Assembly (NCBI GenBank): GCA_021825925.1
Contig: JAKAFP010000008.1
Coordinates: 99,047 to 163,046, forward strand
From: Chloroflexota bacterium
GTDB taxonomy: Bacteria > Chloroflexota > Anaerolineae > Anaerolineales > Anaerolineaceae
Reading direction: 5' to 3'
DNA length: 64,000 bases
A program made the translations under genes and the position numbers. Each line of letters starts with the position of its first letter. Position 1 is the stretch's first letter. Positions 10,191 to 18,135 of the stretch are shown here, in pieces. The notes under the pieces were generated by a model. It was given only the letters and a program-made list of their open reading frames with translations. It did no database searches and was not told the origin of the DNA.

Positions 10191-11222
10191 TTATGCAGTT
10201 CGTACTGTACTTTCACGAACTACGAGAATTGGCTTAATAATCGTGGGTGACACAAGAGAGGATTTGTTTTCTATTCTTGCCTGGATCATATCTGAAAGCT
10301 TTTGAACAGCCAATGCACCTGAAAGCTGCAAATCTTGAAAAATGGTAGATAAAGAGGGATACAAGTATGCCGACTCTAATAAATTGTCAAACCCAATGAC
10401 AGCAAGATCTTCAGGAATTCTTAGCCCGCGCATTAATGCGACTCTGAGCGCACTCTGAGCCATTTGGTCGTTTCCAACAAAGACTGCATCCATTTCAGGG
10501 TAAGAAACCAATAACTCGCAAATTGCTTGTTCACCACTCGCAGAAGACCAGTTGCCCATCGTGCAATGTTCTTCTTTGGGAGTAAAACCGGCAGCAATCA
10601 AAGCGTCTTGCCAGCCTTGTTTTCGTTGGCGAGCCTCCCACCAATCAATCGGGCCAGAGATATGACCAATATTCTTTTTTCCAAGACTGATGAGATGCTC
10701 AGTAGCTATTTTTGCGCCATAATAATTATCAACAGATACGTAATTAACATTTTCACGATTACCCATAGTTAAGAAGATAATCGGTATATTGATGCTAGGC
10801 AGATAATCAACCAACCAACTTCGATTGTCACCAATTTCTGACACTGCCCAAATAATACCGTCAACTTGATGAGCATCAAACCATTGGAAAACAGGTTTGA
10901 CATTATCTCCACTTTCAATTTCTTTAAGCAGCAAACCGTAACCCAATTCCTGAGCTTTATTGGTTATTCCGTTCAACGTTCGTGAAGGACCAATATATTT
11001 CAATCCAGAAATAACCACACCAAAGAGATAGGTCTTTTGGCGGCTTAGACTTTGGGCGATCGCGCTGGGATGGTAGCTCAATTCATCCATGATCTTTTTT
11101 ACCCGGGTTCGGGTCTCATCAGAGACATCCTGACGGTTGTTGAGCACGCGTGAAACAGTTTGCCTTGAAACCCCGGCTTTTTCCGCAACGTCATAAATGG
11201 TAGTTTTATTTCGTTCAGCCAA
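10191..11222 (-). CDS. LacI-family transcriptional regulator of the arabinose operon
   Basis: A 343-residue LacI/GalR regulator. An N-terminal helix-turn-helix (TIYDVAEKAGVSRQTVSR) is followed by a hinge helix (SYHPSAIAQSLSR) and a periplasmic-binding-like effector domain. The start is TTG 11222 with AGAGGAA five bases upstream. The longer open frame to 11324 runs through the promoter and operator and is not coding. It is the first gene of the arabinose operon and should sense arabinose or a derivative. The recognition helix RQTVSRV differs from E. coli LacI (YQTVSRV) by one residue, and the upstream DNA holds lac-operator-like half-sites, consistent with autoregulation. Confidence 0.9.
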   Translation of the reverse strand: MAERNKTTIYDVAEKAGVSRQTVSRVLNNRQDVSDETRTRVKKIMDELSYHPSAIAQSLSRQKTYLFGVVISGLKYIGPSRTLNGITNKAQELGYGLLLKEIESGDNVKPVFQWFDAHQVDGIIWAVSEIGDNRSWLVDYLPSINIPIIFLTMGNRENVNYVSVDNYYGAKIATEHLISLGKKNIGHISGPIDWWEARQRKQGWQDALIAAGFTPKEEHCTMGNWSSASGEQAICELLVSYPEMDAVFVGNDQMAQSALRVALMRGLRIPEDLAVIGFDNLLESAYLYPSLSTIFQDLQLSGALAVQKLSDMIQARIENKSSLVSPTIIKPILVVRESTVRTA

Positions 11223-11255
11223 GGTTTCCTCTAATAAAAAAGTTTGTCTGGAATT

Positions 11256-11291
11256 GTGAGCGGTAACGTGAGCGGTAACGTGACCGCTCAC
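11256..11291. promoter_or_regulatory. LacI-type operator, three 12-base half-sites
   Basis: Two direct copies of GTGAGCGGTAAC at 11256-11267 and 11268-11279 are followed by the inverted half-site GTGACCGCTCAC at 11280-11291. The last two form a near-perfect 24-base palindrome. It lies at the predicted transcription start of the promoter at 11296-11324, so binding would block initiation. The flank GGAATTGTGAGCGG closely matches the E. coli lac operator. Confidence 0.8.
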
Positions 11292-11295
11292 GAAC

Positions 11296-11324
11296 ATAAT
11301 AGCAAAATCAGAATCTGAAGTCAA
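11296..11324 (-). promoter_or_regulatory. Sigma-70 promoter of the arabinose operon
   Basis: On the minus strand, -35 TTGACT (11319-11324) and -10 TATTAT (11296-11301) are separated by exactly 17 bases. The operator lies directly downstream. The promoter overlaps the first codons of the over-extended regulator frame, which confirms the shorter TTG start. Confidence 0.8.
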
Positions 11325-11440
11325 TAGGTTTAAGGCAATCTGACATTTTTTGTCCGATTATATTAATGGTTCTTAATCTTCCCTTTTGACCCCTAGATGT
11401 AATAACTTCGACATTATTTGTCGTCCCACCTCCTCCCCCG

Positions 11441-11470
11441 TAAAAAATAAGCCCGGCTTCACGCCGGGCT
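11441..11470 (-). terminator. Terminator of the NBR1-Ig-like lipoprotein gene
   Basis: AGCCCGGC and GCCGGGCT arms form an 8-base-pair GC stem with a short loop. On the minus strand it is followed by TATTTTTTA. It ends the gene at 11494. Confidence 0.85.
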
Positions 11471-11493
11471 CATTAGTATTTATCGTTCCTCGA

Positions 11494-12126
11494 TTAGGGG
11501 TTGCCTACCACAATCTTCATACTCATTTCTTCACCAAACAGTTTTCCGTCGGCATTCACCAATCTCCAATAGCTGGTGTGGGTACCCAAGTCAGATGGAG
11601 CGGTAAAGGTGACCGCGACTTGAACACTTTGATCGGGCTTTACCTCATTGGGAAGGTGCACATAAAGCATCTCTTTGGCGTCCTTCAACCCATCAAGATA
11701 AGCCAAACGATAAGCAGTCTTCCAAGTGGTCGTTCCGATGTTCTTGATGGCCCATATTTTCACCACCGTTGAACCAGGTTTGACGATCGTTCCGTCGGGG
11801 ATGGTGACATCAGAAACGTAAACCGCCTTGTCATCCACATCACCCTGAATTGAAACAGGTTGTGTTGACGTCGGTGTTGGGAACACTTCGGTAATCTCGG
11901 GGGTAGCGGTCGGCGGTGCCATGGTCGGTGTGGCAGTCGGCTCAAGTGTGGGCGTAGCCGATGGGGTCAAAGCCGCGTTTTGGGTAAACTCAGCCTGGAT
12001 GGTGGCGGCAATTTGGGTAATCTTGATCGCCGGATCCTCGGTCGGTGTGGCAGCCGCACAGGCTGACAAGATGATCGTGCTGATGAGGAGGACTGCAATC
12101 AGCCCCCTGTTGATTTTTGAGTTCAT
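11494..12126 (-). CDS. Lipoprotein with NBR1-Ig-like domain
   Basis: A 210-residue exported lipoprotein. The signal peptide ends in a lipobox (ILSACA), followed by a Thr/Pro/Ala-rich linker (about residues 50-85) and a C-terminal Ig-like beta domain (about 100-208). That domain has DGTIVKPGSTVVKIWAIKNI, TTWKTAYRL, and THTSYWRLVNADGKLFG, typical of the NBR1 central domain found in Chloroflexota surface proteins. The start is ATG 12126 with AAGGAA upstream; the frame continues further upstream without a ribosome site. The role is unknown; such domains usually mediate protein binding at the surface. Confidence 0.8.
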   Translation of the reverse strand: MNSKINRGLIAVLLISTIILSACAAATPTEDPAIKITQIAATIQAEFTQNAALTPSATPTLEPTATPTMAPPTATPEITEVFPTPTSTQPVSIQGDVDDKAVYVSDVTIPDGTIVKPGSTVVKIWAIKNIGTTTWKTAYRLAYLDGLKDAKEMLYVHLPNEVKPDQSVQVAVTFTAPSDLGTHTSYWRLVNADGKLFGEEMSMKIVVGNP

Positions 12127-12494
12127 GATGATCTTTTCCTTATTCATTTTTTTATATAAGTTGTTATTGTCAGGCGAAACGAAGCAGTTGTCAAGGCTGA
12201 TGATAAATGACCAATTGTCAATACTTTTTATACTTTGCTGATTAATGATCATTTTCTGCTATCATCAGAGGTATATATTTGTTATCAGCAAGAAGTCAAA
12301 TCAGTCAGTCATGAGGTAAATAATTAAACATGACCCAAACTCACGCAGGATCTGCCACAAATTCCACGCTCATCACCTTTTTGGCAGTTCATCCACCAAC
12401 AACAACATTAAGCTGATCGCGGAATAAAAAACTGACATTGATTATCATAAACAAGGGGATTGAATTAATGTAAAAGCTAAAATCTGGAGGGAAA

Positions 12495-13436
12495 ATGTCA
12501 ACTGGACAGGTCAGGATATTGGTATTTGGCGCGGGAGTAAATGGATGTGCATGCGCCAGCATTTTACATCAAAGCGGCATTAACGTAACTGTTCTGGCAA
12601 GGAGCCCTCGCTACGAATTCATCCGCGATAATGGCATTGTCATTGAAAATCCAATGAACCACCAGCGATCCGTCGCCAAAGTGGAAGTTGTTAGTTCATT
12701 AGCTCCGGAAGATTATTATGATTACATTTTTGTGATCATGCGCAAGAATCAAGCCCTTGAAATATTACCCATTCTTCGACAAAACCGCTCACCAAATATT
12801 GTCTTCATGGGAAACACCCTTGCGGACCCACAGGAATATACCAACGAACTCGGCAAAGAACGTGTATTAATGGGGCATGTTTATGCCGCGGGAAGACGTG
12901 AGGGAAACATCATTAAAGCGATGATCGTTAAATCCATCGCCATCCCCTTTGGTGAAATTGATGGAACCAATACGCCCCGCTTGAAAATGCTAGTCTCCAC
13001 TTTGAATCATGGCATTTCAAAGGCCAAAATATCCACCCATATTGTGGACGATTTGGTGGTTCATGCCGCTGGTGTCGTACCCATAGCCATGCTAGGGCTG
13101 AAACATGGAGGAGACTTACGCGACCTGGCAAAATCAAAATCTGACCTTACCCTGATGGTTAAAGCGATCAAGGAATCGTTATCGGTAGTCCAGGCCTTGG
13201 GTTATAAGCACCTTTCTCCAAGCGATAAAATGATGATGAATACACCTCTATTCTTGCTCACAACTATGTTCCGCTTACTCCTAAAATCAAAATTGGGCGA
13301 GGTCGGTATTGGTTATCATCTCTCTCAGGCTCCAGATGAAATGCAGCAACTTGCCAAAGAAATGCATGCACTCGTGAAACGATCAGGGCTCGAAGTTCCA
13401 TCTCTGCGTGCTGCACTAGATGTATATCCTTCCTAG
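12495..13436 (+). CDS. Ketopantoate reductase family (ApbA/PanE-like) oxidoreductase
   Basis: A 313-residue cytosolic protein. It has an N-terminal NADPH-binding Rossmann motif (VFGAGVNGCACASIL, about residues 10-24) and segments such as NTLADPQEY and GRREGNIIKA in the family layout, with an all-helical C-terminal domain. True PanE reduces 2-dehydropantoate in coenzyme A synthesis. The catalytic Lys and overall similarity are not strong enough to call panE, so it may act on another 2-oxo acid. GGAGGG precedes the ATG. Confidence 0.72.
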   Translation: MSTGQVRILVFGAGVNGCACASILHQSGINVTVLARSPRYEFIRDNGIVIENPMNHQRSVAKVEVVSSLAPEDYYDYIFVIMRKNQALEILPILRQNRSPNIVFMGNTLADPQEYTNELGKERVLMGHVYAAGRREGNIIKAMIVKSIAIPFGEIDGTNTPRLKMLVSTLNHGISKAKISTHIVDDLVVHAAGVVPIAMLGLKHGGDLRDLAKSKSDLTLMVKAIKESLSVVQALGYKHLSPSDKMMMNTPLFLLTTMFRLLLKSKLGEVGIGYHLSQAPDEMQQLAKEMHALVKRSGLEVPSLRAALDVYPS

Positions 13437-13464
13437 CCCATAACTATTTTGATCTGAGGACGTT

Positions 13465-13947
13465 ATGAGGACTATATCTCTGGTGAAACAGACAAACAAC
13501 GACTGCTTTGTCAGCCAATAACAGAGAGGCTAAGAAAAACTCTTCGGCGGTTTTTTTTATGAAGAGGATCTGATCTCGGTCTCTCATTCCCTTTTTGGGG
13601 GGGACGAGAAAACTCATTACATCAGTCATATCTTCATCGAAACCAAAAGACACGTGGCCGAGTATGCCGACTTGACAGATAACGAAGCCCAAAGGATAGA
13701 ACTCGACATCATAAAGGTTCCAAAAGCACTGCTGATCACCCTAGACATGGACCATGTCTATTCATTTATAATTGTGGACGGCGTTCCACATGTGCACGTT
13801 ATCGGAGGCTATCGCGGAGCCTCGCGCGAGTATTGGGGGGCACGGGTGGATGAATAGCCCGATGCGCCCAAGGGTGGAGAGAACGAGATCGAGAAGATCA
13901 CCGAACAAATTCGCCGTTATTTAGCCAATGCAGTTGAGGGTGCTTAA
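13465..13947 (+). pseudogene. Decayed HIT-family (histidine triad) gene
   Basis: A single frame can be read through as a HIT-type protein from ATG 13465 (ribosome site CTGAGGA) to TAA 13945-13947. It contains CFVSQ (decayed CxxC), GGFFYEEDLISVSHS, HIFIETKRHVAEYADL, DMDHVYSFIIVDGVPHVHVI and SREYWGARVDE. In-frame stops interrupt it at 13519-13521, 13531-13533 and 13855-13857; the last stands where Trp is expected. The His triad is reduced to HVHV, as if one His-x pair (6 bases) were deleted. No frameshift is needed, so it looks recently inactivated. The next gene starts on its terminal A (TAATG). Confidence 0.8.
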
Positions 13948-14474
13948 TGGAAAAACCAATCGAATTCCAAAAAAAGAAACAACCGGTCTTATTAATTACC
14001 TTGTTCTTATTATTCATCGGTGGTGCGGGTATTTGGGTTTTGCTTCGTTTCCTCTACCCCAACCTTGAAGGGTTTTGGAAATTTAAGCTCACAGCGGTTG
14101 TGATCATTGCAGCGGTCGTGATCTGGGCAATCGTAGTGGTGATCAGGCATGCGAACCGAAAGATCCCCGGTCTAGTCGTTGACAATAATGGCATCACGGA
14201 TCACACCAACATCACCAGCGTCGGCTTCATCCCCTGGAACGATATCACCTCCTTTGAGTTGGTCAAGGGCAGCTTTCAGCATCAATTGATCGTGGTCAAA
14301 GTAAAAAACCCGGATTTTTACATTTATGCCAATCCTAAATTGAGTGCAAGCCGCCAAATGCAGTTAAGTCAATTTGGGTCGCCCATTCTGGTCACTGCCA
14401 CCACGCTGGAGTACGATCCGCAGCAGCTCTTAAGCATACTGACTGAGCGATTGGGTCATTTTACAAGATATTGA
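13947..14474 (+). CDS. Two-TM PH-like membrane protein, STM3941 family
   Basis: A 175-residue protein. A basic N-terminus (IEFQKKKQPVLL) is followed by two hydrophobic helices (about residues 15-35 and 48-70) and then a small beta-rich cytosolic domain (VDNNGITDHTN, GFIPWNDITSFELVKG). This layout matches the STM3941 family of unknown function. The ATG overlaps the stop of the decayed HIT frame by one base, so the pair was probably once translationally coupled and the gene's expression may now be altered. Confidence 0.7.
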   Translation: MEKPIEFQKKKQPVLLITLFLLFIGGAGIWVLLRFLYPNLEGFWKFKLTAVVIIAAVVIWAIVVVIRHANRKIPGLVVDNNGITDHTNITSVGFIPWNDITSFELVKGSFQHQLIVVKVKNPDFYIYANPKLSASRQMQLSQFGSPILVTATTLEYDPQQLLSILTERLGHFTRY

Positions 14475-14555
14475 TCATCCAAAACTCTAATCTAAAAGAC
14501 TCAATCCTTTTGCTATAATCAGTTAATTATCTTAACTGAATCAGGAATCATTTTA

Positions 14556-15392
14556 ATGGGTCACAAAATCTACTTCGCCGACAACCTCGGAATTCTGCAG
14601 TCATTGCCTTCTGAATCCGTAAGTCTCATTTATATAGACCCCCCTTTCAACACAGGTAAAACACAGGCGCGTACTCAAATAAAGATCGAAAAATCAGATA
14701 CCGGTGACCGAACCGGCTTCGCCGGGCAGCGCTATACAACCTTAAAAGTCGGTTCTCAGGCCTATGAAGACGTGTTTGACGACTTGCCCACCTTCCTGGA
14801 ACCGCGCTTGATCGAAGCCAAGCGCATCCTCAAACCAAACGGCAGCCTCTACTTCCACATTGATTATCGCGAAGTGCACTACTGCAAGGTGCTGCTTGAC
14901 AGCATCTTTGGGCGCGAAAGCTTTTTAAACGAGATCATTTGGGCTTACGACTACGGTGCCCGTACCAAGAAGAAATGGCCTGCCAAACACGACAACATCC
15001 TGTGGTATGCCAAGGACCCCGAGAACTACATCTTTAACGTGGATGAGATCGAACGCATCCCCTACATGGCCCCCGGTCTGGTCGGACCGGAAAAAGCCGC
15101 CCTCGGCAAACTGCCCACCGATACATGGTGGCATACCATTGTTCCGACCAACGGCAAAGAAAAGACCGGCTACCCCACCCAGAAACCTTTGGGCATCATC
15201 CGGCGCATCATTTCCGCTTCCTCCAACCCGGGCGACACCGTGCTCGATTTCTTCGCCGGCAGCGGCACCACCGGTGTAGCCTGTCACGAACTCGGCCGCG
15301 AATTCATCCTCGTGGATAGCAATCCGCAAGCCATCGAGACCATGAAGGTGCGCTTCAAAGAGTGTAATGATATTGATTGGATAACAAGTTAA
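14556..15392 (+). CDS. Orphan site-specific DNA methyltransferase (beta-class, N6-adenine or N4-cytosine)
   Basis: A 278-residue DNA methyltransferase. Catalytic motif IV YIDPPFNTGKTQ lies at residues 26-37 and the SAM motif I FFAGSGTTGVACHELGREF near residues 232-250. Motif IV before motif I identifies the beta-class arrangement. DPPF can be N6-adenine or N4-cytosine specific. The target-recognition segment is the middle (about residues 80-200), including EIIWAYDYGARTKKKWPAKH. No restriction endonuclease or specificity gene lies on either side, so it is an orphan enzyme that probably has an epigenetic role, or a relic of a lost restriction system. Confidence 0.85.
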   Translation: MGHKIYFADNLGILQSLPSESVSLIYIDPPFNTGKTQARTQIKIEKSDTGDRTGFAGQRYTTLKVGSQAYEDVFDDLPTFLEPRLIEAKRILKPNGSLYFHIDYREVHYCKVLLDSIFGRESFLNEIIWAYDYGARTKKKWPAKHDNILWYAKDPENYIFNVDEIERIPYMAPGLVGPEKAALGKLPTDTWWHTIVPTNGKEKTGYPTQKPLGIIRRIISASSNPGDTVLDFFAGSGTTGVACHELGREFILVDSNPQAIETMKVRFKECNDIDWITS

Positions 15393-15487
15393 TAATTTAG
15401 CATTTCAGCAAGGAAATTAGAGACTTTATAAGCTGGTCACTCAAGATTTGATCGTGGTAACAGCCATATTCTTGGGAAGGCGGAAAA

Positions 15488-17743
15488 ATGAATCTAAACA
15501 GCTCTTGCTTGAAGCATTCTTTTATTGTCGTCCTGTTTGCATCCTACCTGGTATTATGCGGATGCCAAAACCTGCAAAGTCTTTCATCAAGTAATGATAA
15601 TTCACTCAAGCATCCAAAAGATTATCCGGCCGTCCCGTATGAGATGATATCAACGGATTCAATTTTTACCTATCTTGAAGCGCTCACCTCAATTCAGCCA
15701 TATTCGGGTTGGCGAAACTCAGCCAGCAGCGGTGAGGCGGAAGCGTTGGATTATGTTCAAAACCAGCTAGATGGTTTTTCAAACCTGAAAGCAAATGGAA
15801 TGGAGCTTGAACGGCAGTCATTCAATGTTTATGCAGGGGTGGAATTATGGACGACTGACATCTACCTGACGCTCGCCGGGCAAGAGGTCGAAGTTCCTGC
15901 AGATGGTTTACGCGGTTCACGTTATGATCCAAAAATAGCACTATCGTTGGATTCTGATGGTAAAGCAAATGACATTGAACGAAACCCGGTTGAGGCCTCT
16001 GGATCAATTTTGATCGTCAGTACAGTTGAAGAGTTGGACAGGTTGAGTTCCTCTGATGTAAAGAACATGATCATGATCCTGGATTATGCCTTGATTGATT
16101 CTGTCACAAACCATGATTTTGTCTCGAACACTCAAAGCTTGATCAGGTTGATTGATAATGGGTTGAACGGGCTTATTCTGGTCACCAGTTATTCCAATGT
16201 GGATGGCGAATCCAGAGGAACGATGATAGGCGACGGCGGTGTTTTTCAATGGTTCAATCATACACAGCCAATTCCGATTTTATATGTGAGACTTGAAGAT
16301 CTAAAAACTGCAGGGATTGAAAAATGGCAGGATTTTGGAAAAGTTGAATCTGCGCGCATGGTATGGGATGCTGACGTTTTAATGCCCGCAAATGCCGGCA
16401 ATTTGATCATGCATATTCCGGGAGTTGATCCTTCAAAAGCTGTGCTGCTTTCAGCTCATATTGACTCACCAAACGGCCCTGGTGCTTTTGACGACGGCAG
16501 CGGTTCAGCCATTTTGCTTGAAATTGCGCGAATCTTAAATGAATCAAAAGTACAACCCGCCGTTGACCTCTATATCGCGTGGTATGGCGGACACGAGTTG
16601 GGTACATACGGTTCATCTTATTTTATCTCCACCCATCAAGACCTAATGGATAAGCTGCTGGCCATGCTTGTGATAGATCCGGTCGGCATGCCGCTGGACG
16701 GAAAAGAAATAAATATTTCAACGAGTTATACAAGTTATCAAAGTTTTGGGGATGATCGTTCACTTTGGGCGGACTTTTTATCCAGTGACGCGACAACTCA
16801 CGGCATCGTTTTTGAACAAGAAAAATTTGATGGACTGATTGCAGATAACAGTAATTTTGACGCCTTCAACGTACCGGAATTCAACCTGTCAGTTTTGGAC
16901 AATGCCGAGTGGGTGGCGAAAGGCAGCGCGTATGGTCATTATGCCAGCCATTGGCACGATCCATATGAGACCGTTGAACTAGCCAAAAGTGTTGATGATG
17001 TGTTTGCTGATATCACCAGAATTGCTCTTTCTGCCGCTCTTGAGACTGGCCGTGAAGAAATTGTGTTTAAAGTAACTCCCAAGGTTGAACACCGCGCGGT
17101 TGTGATTGCAAGTCACACAGAAAATCCAAGCATCGCACCGGCTTTATTGCAGGATTTGGGAATGGCACTGGCCTGGAATGGATTTGATGTAGATCTTATT
17201 CCTTATGGGCAGAGTGTAACCGAGGAGGATCTTAAGGATACTGAACTGGTTGTACTGCTCCCGACCCTCGATTACCCTGGTCCAAATGTTGAAACATGGA
17301 ACAAAGTAGAAACTGAGTTGCTGACCCGCTACGTTGAAGATGGTGGATTATTGTTGGTGACCAATAGCGCATATAGCCTGGCTTCCGGCCGGCGGGTGGA
17401 AGAGGTGAACGAAGACGCCACAGCCATTAACGTCCTGTTGAAACCCATGGGGATCGAATTCAGAACTGGAAATCTGGGTGGAGATTCATATCAGATTACG
17501 AATGATCATGCTTTGACTGCCAACATTCACCAATTAGCCTCAATGTTTGAAAACAATCGCGTGCCGGTAAAACTAGCAAATGGGCTTGAATTGGTCAAGG
17601 GGGTTATGGGGCTGGTGGATTATGGAAAACAAGGCGGTCAGATCCTCGTTATCAGCGACATCGGGTTTCTGAAGAATATTGCTCAAAGCGTGCAAAACCT
17701 GGAATTGGTTAAGAATATTGCCGATTATGCGGCCAATCGTTAA
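15488..17743 (+). CDS. M28-family zinc metallopeptidase lipoprotein with C-terminal extension
   Basis: A 751-residue exported lipoprotein with lipobox LVLCGC near residue 26. Residues about 290-520 form an M28 di-zinc aminopeptidase domain: H324-x-D326 in SAHIDSPNGPG, D335/D336 in AFDDGSGS, E370 in YGGHELGTYGS, and a final His in SHWHDPYETVE. A PA-like segment lies before it. The C-terminal ~200 residues (for example LLTRYVEDGGLLLVTNS) resemble a gene-tail domain of the type-1 glutamine-amidotransferase-like/DUF4350 fold. It probably trims peptides at the cell surface. GGAAGG precedes the ATG. Confidence 0.85.
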   Translation: MNLNSSCLKHSFIVVLFASYLVLCGCQNLQSLSSSNDNSLKHPKDYPAVPYEMISTDSIFTYLEALTSIQPYSGWRNSASSGEAEALDYVQNQLDGFSNLKANGMELERQSFNVYAGVELWTTDIYLTLAGQEVEVPADGLRGSRYDPKIALSLDSDGKANDIERNPVEASGSILIVSTVEELDRLSSSDVKNMIMILDYALIDSVTNHDFVSNTQSLIRLIDNGLNGLILVTSYSNVDGESRGTMIGDGGVFQWFNHTQPIPILYVRLEDLKTAGIEKWQDFGKVESARMVWDADVLMPANAGNLIMHIPGVDPSKAVLLSAHIDSPNGPGAFDDGSGSAILLEIARILNESKVQPAVDLYIAWYGGHELGTYGSSYFISTHQDLMDKLLAMLVIDPVGMPLDGKEINISTSYTSYQSFGDDRSLWADFLSSDATTHGIVFEQEKFDGLIADNSNFDAFNVPEFNLSVLDNAEWVAKGSAYGHYASHWHDPYETVELAKSVDDVFADITRIALSAALETGREEIVFKVTPKVEHRAVVIASHTENPSIAPALLQDLGMALAWNGFDVDLIPYGQSVTEEDLKDTELVVLLPTLDYPGPNVETWNKVETELLTRYVEDGGLLLVTNSAYSLASGRRVEEVNEDATAINVLLKPMGIEFRTGNLGGDSYQITNDHALTANIHQLASMFENNRVPVKLANGLELVKGVMGLVDYGKQGGQILVISDIGFLKNIAQSVQNLELVKNIADYAANR

Positions 17744-17957
17744 TATGCGTTATTTGTATCCCCTTTGGATGTCTTTTATCATCCGGTAAAATGGCTTTCA
17801 TTGGCGGGATGATCCATCTAATAGATGAAAAGTGAAAGGAGATTTGAGGTCAGTTGATCTATGACCATTCACTAAATATAATGTGACCTTGGTAATTTGA
17901 CATCATTTCTCAAACATGATAAACTCGGTCTACAATTCAATAGCCCCAAAACGGCAC

Positions 17958-18062
17958 TTCTATCCAGAGAGGCGGAGGGATCGGCCCTACGAAGCCTCGG
18001 CAACCAGAACGGCGCAAGCTTTTCATGGTGCTAATTCCGACAGAATAAACTGGAAGATAGGA
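17958..18062 (+). ncRNA. SAM-I (S-box) riboswitch aptamer
   Basis: The conserved S-box core is visible: CAGAGAGGCGGAGGGATCGG, then GAAGCCTCGGCAACC, GGTGCTAATTCC and GAAGATAGGAGG. The P1 arms are CTATCC near 17960 and GGATAG-like GATAG at 18056-18060. It lies 74 bases before metK, whose product makes the ligand, so feedback repression is expected. Confidence 0.95.
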
Positions 18063-18063
18063 G

Positions 18064-18119
18064 GGCAAGCCGCAAGAATGTTGCCCCTCGTGTACTCTCC
18101 GATAGGGGCAATCTAATTT
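18064..18119 (+). terminator. Riboswitch expression platform
   Basis: A hairpin with arms TTGCCCCT (18081-18088) and AGGGGCAA (18104-18111) is followed by TCTAATTT. A competing hairpin pairs GAGGGCAA (18062-18069) with TTGCCCCTC (18081-18089). The competing arm overlaps the 3' side of P1, as expected for a SAM-controlled terminator/antiterminator switch. The T-tract is weak. Confidence 0.75.
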
Positions 18120-18135
18120 AAAGGAGATAAACTCA

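Noticed and set aside
11250..11291. Vector-derived lac operator contamination
   Set aside because: The site is embedded in a natural promoter, differs from lacO, shows a three-half-site pattern and precedes a native LacI-type gene.
11222..11324. Longer N-terminus for the LacI-type regulator
   Set aside because: The extra 34 codons would be translated from the promoter and operator; TTG 11222 has a good ribosome site and fits the family start.
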